The notes: generated from the letters alone by a model not told the origin. Positions 21,525 through 32,679 are shown, numbered from the stretch's first letter. The stretch: DNA of 64,000 nt from Mucor racemosus (GCA_027405735.1 JAPEHQ010000007.1:2629001-2693000), one strand, 5' to 3'. Numbers and translations: made by a program.

Positions 21525-22484
21525 TTATTCGTCCATTGCAGAGTCAGAGTTTCCAGAACCACCACCAGTAGAAGTAGCAATTCTACGCTTGGACAAGAAA
21601 GCAACCTTTTTGGGTTCAGCTTTGGCAAGACGTTCCATAGCATCAGCAACTGATTCAGCAAGGATTTCAGAATTTATCCAGCCGAGGCTTTCAAAATACT
21701 TACCGACCGAGCTTACATTTAAAGGACGAAGGAAGGATAGGGTTTGAGTAGCACGAATTTCAACAAATTCGTGGATAAGATCCTCACGATCAGCAGGAGA
21801 CAAAGAATCATATTTAGGATCTGCAGTATTGGCTGGATCAAGGGGATCAAAATCCCGGATGATATCAGCTTCCAATTTGGCCATTATATCACAAAAGATA
21901 GGAACATATTGAATATGCATTAGAATACCGATAACACCAGAGGCGGGGAAACAGATATCTAGGATACGACCATTATCTACACCAGCTTTGCGGAATTTCG
22001 AGCGTACCTCAGTACGGGCGATTTTCCCAGAACGGCCAATGTAAATGTACTCAAAACCTTGAGGACCCTTAGAGTCTATGGTTTTGAAGGTACGACCTAA
22101 AGCAAGAAGCCTTTTTTGAGAGTGCACAGGCTTGGAGGCAGGAGGAGTAGCATTCTTACCTTTATTGGCAGCTCCAATATAGGAAGATTGAGTAGTATCA
22201 GGTTTATTGGAAGCTTGAGTTTGAGAATCTTGAGAGCCCCCAGGTGCGCTTGAATTTCCCAGATCACGTGATTGTTGCACGTGACCTCGCAATTGTTCAA
22301 TTACAAGGTCCTTATCCCTGTTCTCTTTTTTCAAAGAGTTGTTTTCTTCTTCCAAAGCATCCAGTCTACGCAGAATGTTGGAGTGTTGTTGTACTTGTTG
22401 TTGAAGACCTTGAAGTTGTTGTTGCAACTGAAGAACTAGTTGTGGTAACTGCTGCAAATCGAGCTGTTGTTGGTGGACGTCCAT
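21525..22484 (-). CDS. Retrotransposon ORF1, RNA-binding/coiled-coil protein, 319 aa (copy A)
   Basis: Expected to bind element RNA and assemble the particle with ORF2. The Gln/Leu-rich N-terminus (about 5-70) is a predicted coiled coil (for example 'LDALEEENNSLKKENRDKD'). A Ser/Pro/Ala linker follows. Residues about 125-230 (RLLALGRTF, YIYIGRSGKIARTEVRSKF, ILDICFPASGVIGILMHIQY) resemble the structured middle domain of other LINE ORF1 proteins; no CCHC knuckle is present. The C-terminus ends SDSAMDE, then TAA. The stop overlaps the ORF2 start region as TAAAATG, suggesting translational coupling. Three residues differ from copy C: D/G in QQSRxLG, T/I in DPANxAD and V/A in KKxAFLSK. Confidence 0.88.
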   Translation of the reverse strand: MDVHQQQLDLQQLPQLVLQLQQQLQGLQQQVQQHSNILRRLDALEEENNSLKKENRDKDLVIEQLRGHVQQSRDLGNSSAPGGSQDSQTQASNKPDTTQSSYIGAANKGKNATPPASKPVHSQKRLLALGRTFKTIDSKGPQGFEYIYIGRSGKIARTEVRSKFRKAGVDNGRILDICFPASGVIGILMHIQYVPIFCDIMAKLEADIIRDFDPLDPANTADPKYDSLSPADREDLIHEFVEIRATQTLSFLRPLNVSSVGKYFESLGWINSEILAESVADAMERLAKAEPKKVAFLSKRRIATSTGGGSGNSDSAMDE

Positions 22485-22701
22485 GTTATTTGAAGATTTT
22501 TGGTGGTGAAAAACAAAAACAACAAATAAGTATCTAAGAAGTCCAAAAAATATATATGTTATAACGCGGGTTTAGACGAGTCTAACGATATATTTTTGAT
22601 GTAGGTTTATAATGTAGTTGCCAAGAAAAAGTTGTTTTTATAAGAAAGTGAAAACTTTTCAATTACAATGTCCTGAAAAGTTTAGAGAAACGGGAAGAGA
22701 T

Positions 22702-22715
22702 GCCTAGCTAGCTCA
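22702..22715 (+). repeat. Target-site duplication shared by elements A and B
   Basis: GCCTAGCTAGCTCA again. It is the 5'-side duplication of element A and at the same time the 3'-side duplication of element B. Its presence between the two elements shows that both inserted at the same 14-bp target. Confidence 0.92.
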
Positions 22716-25702
22716 GGTTAAGAATTGGTTTTTTATTAATAAAATTTAAATGGGCACTCGATATGAGCATAAGCCTTAAATTTAAGAAACATGGAGAAAA
22801 GAGAAACAAAAAACCCTTGACAGGGCACTATACTAATTTAAGGGAAAATGATGGTGTGGTAGTGGATATTGAGCAGTGAGATTAGTGGATGAACTGAAAT
22901 TGATCTTGAGAGATTACCAACGGCTGGGAACTTTGATAAGACTTACCACCGAGGATCCGCACAAAGAAAGCAATACAGTCATTTTTCATCAATGTTTAGT
23001 CTTTTTGTCAGTGAACCATAAAGATCCGGGATCTTGATCTGGAGCAATGACAGCCAATGGGTGTGAAATACAATCAATTGCATGAAGCAGAGAAAGTAAA
23101 GCCGACCAATATGGAGGAGGACCAGCCGAGGATTTGACCGGGAGACAGTTCAAAGCATGATCGATCTTGTTGGTACCGAAAGGAGCAGAAGGTAAAGCAT
23201 CTAGTAGCTCACCATCCAGAGCACGACAGGTCAGAAAATGATCTCGAGAGATATGAACACCCAAGGGTGACATACACGAACATTCTTCTCGCATGTTGGT
23301 GAACCGACCAAGGCGCCATCGAACCAGTCGACTGCGAGCAGAGCGACCTATTGGTAGATATAGGATGGGATCAGGTCTCACAACAGAGGGACGACAAGCA
23401 CGCAGCAAAGTATTAGATCCAGAAACAGCAGCCGCTTCCATTTGGCGATCTACCTGGTCTTGCCAATATTTGTTGAAAACAGAAACTAATCCAGCAGCAG
23501 AAGGAACAGGATCAGGTAACGACTGATACAATTTGTTTTCACAAATGTATTTATCTAACCTAGTGTAGGAAAGAGCGTTACGCAGGATCACCAAGAGACA
23601 GTCCTCAGGCAGGGTAGTAGCACGCAGAGCAAATCTAGTAGCTAGAACATTATAGCGATGTTTCATACTGGGCAAGCAAGTTATATGTTTTGCAACATTA
23701 AACCAGGAGCTACCCACAAACATGCCAACTAATCGATTCTGAACATCATCCAGATCCTTGAAATCCCGAAAGGAGAGGTGAGATATAGCTAGGCCATATT
23801 CGAGTTTTGGACGAATAAAGGCCTTGTACAAGCGCGAGCAGAGCAACAATGAAAAACCAGTGCGGTTTACACCAACCGAATTCAACAGAGCCATCACCTG
23901 AATAGCACCAGAAGCCCGAAGAGACCGAATACCAGGGGCAAACAGACCTTTATACCGGAAAGGCATACCCAAATAAGTGAACTCTTCTACGATAGGAAGG
24001 GGTTCATTATATAGAGTAAGTCTATGACCGGTAGCAGCATTAGGAGACCCAAGAACAGCACACTTAGATGGTTTCCATCTGTAGCCCAGAGAGATAGAGT
24101 GATCAGAAGCTAGGTCCAACATATGCTGAACATCCGACCGACGCCCAAATATGGCAACATCATCAGCAAAAAGTAGACTATTGATTGCTATTGAGTTGGT
24201 CATACCAGGAGCACAGATCATAGAGGCACCAGAGGCAGCAGCACGCAGAGCACCAGGCAAAGAGTTGATATACAACGAGTACAGATGGGGACTAAGAACA
24301 GAGCCTTGCAGGACACCTGTAACCGGCGAGAAAGCAGCAGAGTTGTGGTTAGCAATGAGCACCGAGACAGAAACTTCATCAAACATGTTAATCAACAGAC
24401 CAAGGACTGGACGAGGGAGAGATGAGGTAGCGAGCAACTGCCAAATAACTCGACGATCTACTGTATCATAAGCTGCCTTAATATCTAAGAAGGCCACTAC
24501 AGGGTAATGATGATGGATCAGAAAATAGTCATGCATCAAGTCATGTAAACAGAGGGCTTGATCCAGAGGACTACGTTGAGGATGGAAACCACCTTGCGCA
24601 ACATCAAGAGCCGGAGAATGAGCATCCAGATCAGGCATAATTGAAAATTCAAAGAGCTTACGCATCACCGAAGTAAGAGAAATCGGTCGAAAATTACCAG
24701 GATCAGTAGCATCACCTTTCTTGAAGATAGGGAAGACCTGAGCTTGACGCCAGAGAGCCGGCGTGTAACACCATTGATAGCACAAGGTAAACAGGAGAGA
24801 CAACACAGGAGCAATTTCCGTCACCAGAGATTTGAGCATCTCAGCTTTGATATGGTCGGGACCAGGAGCTTTATTTGTGGGGAGCCGTTTAATATGAGAT
24901 ACTAAGGTATCAACATCAAAAAGTGACATATCCGTAGGTACACTAAAAGGCAGATCAGAATCAAAGGTTTCAGGAGGTGGAGGACGACTAGCAGAAGCAA
25001 GTAAAGAACCATTATAGACAGATTCGAGATGTGACCCCATAGTTGCGACCGAAGCAGCAGGACCATCAGGATGACTATATGTGGCAGAGGATTCTTTATG
25101 GCGTTTAATACGCTTAATAGCAGCAGTAGCTTTTGAGAAATCACTCTCCAATACAGCACAGAATTTTTTCCAGGACCTTCGCTTTGCAGCTTGTACCAAT
25201 GACCGAAATTGACGGTGCGCATGTTTGTAGACAGCCCAGTTGTTGATTTTGGCAATCCCAGTGGAATGTCGCCACTTGCTGTAGAGACGATCCCTTGAAC
25301 GAGCAGCATCCTCAATTTCTAGAGTCCAGAACTTTTTCCAATGACCAGGACGACCAGTTTTCACACCAATAGAACCATCAAGAGAGTCATACAAACAGTG
25401 ATTCAAAGAATCATTGAGTGCATCAATATCCGGGCGGATAGAAGGAGGAGCCGAGACCAAACCAGACAGAGTATCCACCAGAGGAGCAACAGAAGAACGA
25501 AAAAGAGTTTGATATATACTTAACGGCTTGATCATACCCAATTTTGAAAGCTTCCACTGCCGTCTTGGAGCCAGAACAGAATCACCAGACACCACCAAAT
25601 CACCAGGAGGGGCTACATACTCGAAAGTAAGTAACATCAACCGATGATCAGAACCCAGAGACAGATCAGACTCAACCACCAGTTGAGGATTCAGCATAGC
25701 AG
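22716..25702 (-). mobile_element. tRNA-gene-targeted non-LTR retrotransposon, copy B (5'-truncated, 2987 bp)
   Basis: Same family as A and C but a distinct lineage: the protein differs from A in perhaps one residue in five by eye, and the 3' end reads AATAAAAAACCAATTCTTAACC. The 5' end is lost; homology to A stops at 25702, inside the endonuclease domain, directly at the first base of tRNA-Lys. The left duplication is 22702-22715 and the right one is tRNA nt 1-14 (25703-25716). 5' truncation is the usual outcome of incomplete reverse transcription. Confidence 0.93.
22989..25702 (-). pseudogene. Retrotransposon ORF2, N-terminally truncated (copy B, ~902 aa open)
   Basis: Open without interruption from the truncation point to the TGA at 22989. 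It starts inside the endonuclease domain, equivalent to about residue 221 of copy A ORF2 (NPQLVVESD), keeps the last endonuclease motif SDHRLM, the whole reverse transcriptase (FRPISLTS, AFLDIKAAYD, GVLQGSVLSP, LLFADDVAIF) and the C-terminal cysteine/histidine cluster (CSCMSP...HFLTC). The apparent ATG at 25697 is fortuitous. With no promoter and most of the endonuclease missing it should be dead, although the lack of stops says the insertion is not old. Confidence 0.9.
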
Positions 25703-25775
25703 GCCTAGCTAGCTCAATCGGTAGAGCGTGAGACTCTTAATCTCAAGGTTGGGGGTTCGACCCCCCCGTTGGGCT
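25703..25775 (+). tRNA. tRNA-Lys (CUU)
   Basis: Complete 73-nt cloverleaf without intron. Acceptor GCCTAGC pairs with GTTGGGC (two G-U pairs), discriminator T. D arm GCTC...GAGC. Anticodon stem TGAGA/TCTCA with loop CTCTTAA, anticodon CTT. Variable loop AGGTT. T stem GGGGG/CCCCC with loop TTCGACC. A box at TAGCTCAATCGG, B box at GGTTCGACC. A TTTTT Pol III terminator follows at 25780. Its first 14 nt are the target of elements A and B, and the gene is intact despite both insertions. Confidence 0.97.
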
Positions 25776-25779
25776 ATTC

Positions 25780-25784
25780 TTTTT
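25780..25784 (+). terminator. Pol III terminator of tRNA-Lys
   Basis: Run of five T beginning 4 nt after the tRNA 3' end, with a further T-rich stretch behind it; standard RNA polymerase III termination signal. Confidence 0.8.
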
Positions 25785-27495
25785 AATTTTTTTATATTTT
25801 CGTGAGACGTTTCTATTGTTCATTTTGTCGTGCGCTGGGATAAAAGATGATATTTTTTAATAAATATAAAATCAGGTAGTAACAATAAAAATCATTATTT
25901 AATTACGGCAAAATATGCATCTCAGCATACAGTAATTTGTTCCATTCGACTTCGTTAATTGTCGTTGTGATAATAACAATAAAGTTAAAAGGCGATGTTT
26001 TTCAAGTGTAGCAATTAAGATCAAATATTCATACGATTAGTATTGTGTAACAAAAGAGTTAAACCTCTACGACTTTACGCAAAAATGCGGTTTTGGGATC
26101 AAAATGAAAGCCACGTAAAACTTCTTTTCAAAAACAGTACCCATCCATTCGACATTGTCCCTGCTACAAATTTTATTAAATAAAGCAAGGATGGTTACTA
26201 TAGTGATTGTTTCATAAATTTGAATGATACAGAAATGGCCAGCTTAAAATTGAGATACAGCATTTGAAATGAAAATAAGTCGAGAAAATACTAAGGTATT
26301 GGAATGATGGTTATTAAGTAGAGTCTACTTTATTTTTCATTCTCTACCAGGATATCTAGGTTTTGGATCGTTGTGAAGACTTTTTTATTTTTTTATAAAT
26401 TTTGTGAGAGCACTTTTTCTGTTATAGAGATCCATGAAGGGATGACAGGTATGCAAAACTAAAACCATAGGATAGTACTTATTAGCGTCTATCCAACGAA
26501 TTTTATCTTGTCAAAAAATATTGATTTTTCGTCGAGAAATTTGAGATTGAATGATTGATTTTTGGTGATACTACAAAAAAGGATCCATTTTGGACGAGGA
26601 TATACAAGGAAAAAATTTCGCCGACCAAAAAAAATAATCAAAAAAATGTATATCCCCACGAAAAATAGAGCTAAAGCTACGTGTAAATACTCATTCTGTA
26701 GATAATTTTGTTGCGCATAATGTGAAAATAAAATATTTTAGGGTTGCATTTGAACGAAGGGTACTTTTTAATCAAAAACCGTTAAAATTTGCTATTAAAT
26801 TTACTAGAGATTTTATGAGAAAAACATTTTCAAAACCTACACAGATCGATTCAGAATTAAAAACTGAACCCAAGATATTTAATACGCTAGTTCAACTTAC
26901 TATGCATTTTTGTGAGCAATTAAACATACAAGGTTTTTTTTGGATTTTTTTGGATTTTTTTTCCATTTGAACACTTTTTTTAATTGAAGCTCAGTCACCT
27001 GTGCATATCTGATTATACAATTTTATATGATGATATTCAAAATCGGAGCGTGCCCCCATTTCAATAGATAATCAGGAAATAAAAAATGTAGGATATACTT
27101 GAGATGCTACAGAATATTACTAAATTTGACGAAATGCAAGCTTTTGAAGAAAATCAAATTGAGGGAAATTGATTTCCATAGCAAGATGCAGAATGGATAG
27201 TTTTTAATGTTATAACATAACATTGAGAATCCAAATGTGCGTCTGTTAATGGTTTATATAATAAAAGTTCGTTATTTGGGATGCCAAATTAGCATTCAAG
27301 GAGATCATATACTGAAGAAGTGAAGTGCCCTCATTTTTGACATTAGCCGCTAGTTTTGAATATGCCGACCCTTATTATTGATTGTTTTTAGTATTTAATG
27401 ATTAGAAAAATTAAAATGTTCTGATTGTTTAATATACATAGATTGTAGAGCTCATCTAGTAGTAATAAACGAATTATATGGCCAACATTGGGGGA
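25785..27495. other. Intergenic AT-rich region containing a diverged R1 fragment
   Basis: No gene supported. The middle part (26480-26990) is a diverged R1 copy and is listed separately. The remainder, between the tRNA-Lys terminator and the 3' end of the next gene, shows nothing I recognise. Confidence 0.6.
26480..26990 (+). repeat. Dispersed repeat R1, diverged copy d
   Basis: Resembles R1 copies at 1-930 and 59690-60500, for instance 'gtagataattttgttgcgca' near 26698 and 'caacttactatgcattt' near 26893. It keeps the longest open frame of the family (26722-26970), but that frame does not start with ATG within conserved sequence and I cannot assign it. Likely an old mobile-element relic. Confidence 0.55.
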
Positions 27496-29087
27496 TTATA
27501 CGGGAACATAAATAAGACGAAGTATTTCAGCAACAATGTCTGAGGGTATATTTGCATCCATATCTTCCTTTTCCATCTGATCATCTGTAGTATTTATGAC
27601 CAAAACATGTAAACGATGGCTAAGGACCTTTTCAGCAGCAATTGTTACTAGATCTGGTGTTAAAAACCCTTTTTCGAATAGTGTGGCCAAAGATCTAATG
27701 TAAACGATGAATAAAATGAGCAATTCATTTGATAAAATATTACATACTTTGTTACAGTAACAAGGTCTTGACTACATCTCGCTGTCAACCCGCCTTTGAC
27801 CCTTGGATGTGTACGAATACCAACCACAATATCTCGCACATATCTCGTGATATCAATATTCACATGCACTTTACTTGCTTTTTCAGCCAATGCTTTGATT
27901 TCATCATGTTTCACTAGAGCAAATCTTCTAGAACTAGGTTGTCGTATTGATGGGTTGGGTATGGACATACTTGGGTGTAGAAACATATCTTGTTCAAAGT
28001 TGTAACTAACGAAAAATCGATCCATCTATTATGATCACAAAAATAAGAATGATGATGATAACATATGCAATATGTGCCGATAAATTTACCAGTTGAGAAG
28101 ATATCTTTAATCGGTTATAGCCTTGAGGAAGCACAGCAATAACCAAAAAGAAAGGCTTGGGTACATTGTATTTGACATTAGATATCCTTAATTCTTTGGT
28201 AACGATCAATTCTAATAAAAGTGCTTGGATGGAGGCTTCTGAAGCATTTAATTCTTGCATGATAAGTGTTTGAGCAAGTCTTGTTGATCCCAAGGCAGAA
28301 GTAGATGCTGCATAAGATCTTCTCATATCCTCATGATCTGACCATCGATATTTATCTTTTCTATTGTGTGTTTCTTTGGTTGGTATTGAATGTGCGTAGG
28401 CTGAAGATGAAGTGCCAGTATTAGCTCGCAGTATTCTCTTTTTTGTTAGATTGAAATCAACAGGATTTACAGGAGTTGAAGAGTGAGTTTCATCATCACC
28501 TAAAAGTGAAAACTATTCAAATGTCAATTTAACTCTAAAGGGTGGATTATCGACTGCATTGATTATATATATATCTGTACCTTGATACTTGTATTCTTAC
28601 TCCCTGTATGCTGACTCGTCTGTGATCTTTCAGAGTTCCTAGAATCCAAGGTCTGTATCGATCGACTTGGTTTATGTGATAGTTCATGAGGTCTTCTGTA
28701 TTGTGAATTTGGGTTTAATTTCTCCATTGAAACGTCCGGGTCATCTTTTGTATTGAATAATGTATCAACGAGGTCTGTTCTTGTTTGATGCTCATTGCAG
28801 ATCATTTTAGCAGTAGTAAACCCAAATAAGCAACGACTAATCTAAAATATAAAAGGATTAAATTATTTGATTCATGTGCAAATAATGTGAATATTTATTA
28901 CCTGAGAAGCCATTTGGGTTACTTCAGTTAATCTCTCGGGAGGAGCAGTGAGTATTAAGTGTTTGTCTTTTCCTGAGATTAAACATAACAAAATGGATAT
29001 AAACAGGTCTTGATTAAATGAGAAGTTTGCCTGTTTTCTTAATATTGCCATTCGCGTTTTAATCCATTCTTTAGAATCTTGCGACAT
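27496..29087 (-). CDS. MoxR/Mg-chelatase-like (AAA-lid) protein, 448 aa, 5 exons
   Basis: Exons 29087-28902, 28841-28581, 28512-28090, 28025-27748 and 27694-27496; introns 53-68 nt, frame closes to 448 aa. Start at MSQDSKEW, the first ATG. The C-terminal half carries the features of the lid region of MoxR/magnesium-chelatase-type ATPases as seen in fungal homologues: 'LMDRFFVSYNFEQDM' (sensor-1/arginine region), 'ITRYVRDIVVGIRTHPRVKG' and 'DLVTVTKSLATLFEKGFLTPDLV'. The N-terminal part (DLFISILLCLISGKDKHLIL) has no Walker A lysine loop, and residues 85-200 are Ser/Thr-rich and probably disordered. So it is a degenerate AAA-like protein, perhaps a scaffold. Family placement rests on motif memory; function unknown. 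Confidence 0.75.
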
Positions 29088-29469
29088 TATTGTCAAAGGG
29101 CACAAAGAGAATAAAGAAGGGTTTGCATTGGTGTTGAAATATAAAAGGGATCTGCTGTTGGGTACAGGACTAATCTACAGCTCAGCTGAGTGACACAAAG
29201 TATAATAATGTATTTACAATTTTGGAGCAATGTTTTCAAAAGCAAATCAGAATTTTAAAGTATTGTATAATAGCATCAATATAAGTTAATTATCCTTGTA
29301 TTTTTTTTCTTTGGAATCTGGAGTATATAGATTCAATTAATTCATATTTTGCAATCGATGATGATGGTGTTTATAGCTTACTTAATGAAGACAGTCCTTT
29401 TTTTTTTGCGTTTTAGAAACTAAATCGATAGGAATACAACAACCTTGCACTTTTGACAAATACATAAAT
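29088..29469. promoter_or_regulatory. Divergent promoter region between the MoxR-like gene and ELP4
   Basis: These 382 bp separate two gene starts facing away from each other. T-runs lie at about 29299-29308 and 29398-29406. No specific factor site is claimed. Confidence 0.45.
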
Positions 29470-30962
29470 ATGAGTTTCAAGAAACGAAATGTTGACCAGC
29501 AACCCAAGCTACCATCTGGATCAAGATTGAGTGCTTACAATGGCCAGCTCTTAATTTCTACTGGTGTTCCATCATTAGATGATATTTTAGGTGGAGGACA
29601 ACCTGTGGGTACTATTATGCTCATTAAAGAGGATCGTGCTACAACCTATGCACAACTTTTGCTTAAATACTTTATTGCTCAAGGTATTAGTTCTGGACAT
29701 CATTGTGCAATTACTTCTCGTGATGAAGATCCTGAAGAGATGTTGAAAACTCTCATGTGGTTATCCACTTCGGATAAGGACGATGATGATGATCTTGAAA
29801 AGACAAAGAATACTCGTACTGATGCAGAAAGTGATCGTATGAAGATTGCTTGGAGATATTCTCATTTAAAGCGTTTTGAAACTGGCGTAAAAGCAAAGCC
29901 AGGTATATATACAGAGTTAATTCATAAAAGATAACTGCTAATTTGTCATCATTTACATATAGCATCGCCTGTACCTCAACAACAACAAACACTCAACAAC
30001 AAATCAGATCAACCACAAAAGGCAACAGATGAACCTAAACCTTATTGTAGTCAATTCGATTTAACAAAAAGAGTCCCACCTACAGTTTTAGAGGAAGCAA
30101 ATACAGAAATAATGCAATGGGATCTTGTGGATGGTGAAGAGGATCAAGATGATTATGAGAACTTAATAAACAAAGTTAGAAAAGTAGTATTAGATGGTAA
30201 TTTTAGTTCTGCTATTCCTGTTGCTCCAGGAACTCCCCGCCATGCATTAAGAGTCGCTATCCATTCATTGGCATCTCCTAGTTGGCAATCAAAATCTCCT
30301 TATGTAAGTTTATAGAAGAAGGTTCTAAAAGAAAAATCACACTCAATGTCTTTCGATTATAGGATTTATATAAATTTTTTCATGCTCTTCGTGGATTGCT
30401 TAGATTTTCTTTTGGCACAGCAGTCGTTACTGTGCCAGCTTACCTCTATGATGAAGTACCAAATGTAATGAAACGTATTGAACATATGGTGGATGCTGTT
30501 ATCGAAATTGAATCTTTTGCAGGTAAGAATTGATGCATTGGGCTTACACAAACCCACTAATCACATTTTAAAATAGGTGATCCTGTTCATAATGAAGCAG
30601 CTTATACACAAAACTATCATGGTTTTTTCCATGTGCACAAATTACCTGTTTTAAATTCACTTTTACCACCAAGTACCAAGTTATCTGTGCTTTCAGCAGG
30701 TGGAAGCAATGATTTAGGTTTCAAACTCCGTCGTAAGCGCTTTGCTATTGAAACCTTCCATTTACCACCAGAAGGAGGAGTTGTTACACGTCGAACCGAA
30801 CCTCCATCCTCTACTACAGCATCCTCAACACCATCTAATTCGGATGAGAAAAAGAAGGAAAGCAAAGGATTGTCATCACTTGCAAACCGTGGGCCTAAAA
30901 AGATTGGTGGGGGAATTGGATGTGGTTCTACACCTGGTAAAGTAGATCCACTTGAGTTTTAA
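29470..30962 (+). CDS. ELP4: Elongator complex protein 4 (ELP4), 439 aa, 4 exons
   Basis: Subunit of the Elp456 RecA-like hexamer of Elongator, which modifies wobble uridines of tRNAs. Exons 29470-29902, 29963-30303, 30363-30522 and 30577-30962; introns 60, 59 and 54 nt. The N-terminal 'STGVPSLDDILGGGQPVGTI' with 'ITSRDEDPEEMLKTLMWL' is the PAXNEB/ELP4 signature, and 'TPRHALRVAIHSLASPSW' follows in exon 2. The catalytic P-loop lysine is absent, as usual for ELP4. Exon 2 starts with a poly-Gln linker (PVPQQQQTLNNK). The C-terminus 'RRKRFAIETFHLPPEGGV' is the conserved terminal strand, followed by a Ser-rich tail ending VDPLEF. Start is the first ATG. Length is near that of other ELP4 proteins. 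Confidence 0.93.
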
Positions 30963-31052
30963 AAACTTATATTATCAATAAAACTATTTAGACCATTTAT
31001 TACAGCTTTTTCTGTTTTTGTTTTTGCTTTGTTTTTCTGTTTAGTAAACAAA

Positions 31053-32578
31053 ATGATAAAAGATGCAGTGTCGTATGTAAAAGGATTGAAAAAACGACAT
31101 TTGATGGGTGTCAGTTTATTTGTCATTATTTTCTTTGTGTTATTTCAAATGAATTACTTGAAGAATACAGAAAATACTATTGCAACAGCAGATCTCGCAA
31201 ATAACCAAAAACGCTATTTGGTGATTATTGGTACAGAAGCTAAATACGTTGACAGAAGAAGCATCATTAGGTCGACTTATTTCGACGTTCACGACAATCT
31301 TGTACCTGTAGCTGATTTTGATCATGTTGAATATGCTTTTTTAGTCCATGGTGGATCTCCAAAATCTAATACACCCGAAAGAAGAGCATTCGAAACCGAA
31401 AAAATGGAATATAATGATATATTTATGCTGCCAAATGACCAAACATTCAATCCAGGAACAGCATTTCATTGGGTTAGTTGAAACCAAAAAAGATCTAATA
31501 AGAGAATTGGTACTTATATTTCTTTTTTCCATTTCAGATAAATTCCACAATTCGATCAAAACCGTTTGATTATTTGATTATCCAGGATGTGCATAGTTTT
31601 ATTCATGTGGATAAGTTGATAAAAGACTTGGATGATACTACCAAAACATTAGACCAATTAGGTAATGATGAAAAAGGGCTTGTGATTTCATGGAATAGAT
31701 ATCAAGAATTATTGATCCATCCAGCGGATGCATCAACAGCAAACACAGTTGCAAATGTTAAACAAGTTTGGAAGAATAGCGTTGAATCAACCAACGTAAA
31801 TAATATTATTATTACCAATGTATATCAAGATCAAGACTTTTTGGATCTGGTCTCATTATATCAATTACAACCCATTATATCCAAAACTTCAACGGCAAAA
31901 TCCATTGCTGTAGTAACATCGTCTTATATTTATGATTACTGTATGGAGCCAAGTGGTACCAAAGCTTCATTGAATAAGCGATCCTATGCAGATAAACATG
32001 GGTATGCTTTTGTTGCCCGATCTAGAGAATTTGCACAACAAGCTATGCGACCTGATCAAAGACGTACAGTATGGGGAAAGATTGATGTAATTCAAAAAGT
32101 TTTGCCCAAGTATGATTGGATATTTTGGTTGGATATGGATGCAGTTGTGATGAATAGTGAGCAAACCATTGAAGATTTGTTTCAAAGAGTAAAAATCAAT
32201 GATCAAACACATTTTATCATTGTGAGACCTGGTACTGATAAAATGATTAATGCAGGCGTATTTTTAATTAGAAATACACCATGGTCATTCCAATTTCTCG
32301 ATGAAATCCAGAATCAAACTGAATGGTATAGACAAGGACCATCTTATGAACAAGGAGCAATGTGGGATGTAATGCGCCGAGAAGAATTTATTCAGCATAC
32401 CAAATTTTTAGACAGAGAAAATCATTTATTCAATACATTTCCCAAATTCTATCAACAAGATGATTTTATCGTTCATTTTGCACCGGATAAATGTCCAAAT
32501 TCAGCAACACTCAAAGGCTTGGCGGCAGCTGACAGTATCAAGAAAGGACATGTAGTGACAAGTCAAGATTTGCTTTAA
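31053..32578 (+). CDS. Golgi glycosyltransferase: GT31-like domain fused to GT34 domain, 486 aa
   Basis: Type II membrane protein. Exons 31053-31472 and 31538-32578 (intron 65 nt). Start at MIKDAVSY; a cytosolic basic stretch (KGLKKRH) is followed by one membrane anchor, about residues 19-36 (GVSLFVIIFFVLFQM). Residues about 55-190 (YLVIIGTEAKYVDRRSIIRSTYF ... FDYLIIQDVHSFIHVDKL) look like a galactosyltransferase-31-type fold in which the usual DDD site is replaced by IQDVHS. Residues about 245-480 are a GT34 (GMA12/MNN10) catalytic domain: 'KRSYADKHGYAFVARS', 'IFWLDMDAVVMN' with the DxD, 'INAGVFLIRNTPWS', 'SYEQGAMWDVM' and a terminal HFAPDKC. It probably adds hexose (galactose or mannose) to glycans in the Golgi. 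The sugar specificity is not visible. Confidence 0.88.
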
Positions 32579-32645
32579 ACATATGAAATACTATATGTTC
32601 ACTGGCTTTCAACTGACATCATATATCTCGGTGGTTATCATTTTG

Positions 32646-32647
<2 letters not shown>

Positions 32648-32677
<30 letters not shown>
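32648..32677. repeat. (CA)n microsatellite
   Basis: About 14 CA units in the 3' region of the GT34 gene, upstream of the SNARE gene. Length polymorphism is likely. Confidence 0.9.

Positions 32678-32679
<2 letters not shown>

Larger units (their letters stand above)
17881..22701 (-). mobile_element. tRNA-gene-targeted non-LTR retrotransposon, copy A (complete, 4821 bp)
   Basis: Full-length element read on the minus strand. It has a 217-nt 5' UTR starting ATCTCTTCCCG, ORF1 (22484-21525), ORF2 (21523-18170), and a 3' UTR of about 290 nt ending in AATAAAAAA followed by the fixed terminus TCAATCTTTAAAC. It is flanked by 14-bp duplications equal to tRNA-Lys nt 1-14. It matches copy C (48656-53487) almost base for base; the length difference of 11 bp is accounted for by the A-tract (6 versus 17). 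Both reading frames are intact, so it may be competent. It is visibly richer in GC than its surroundings. Clade not assigned: AP-type endonuclease, no RNase H domain seen. Confidence 0.95.
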
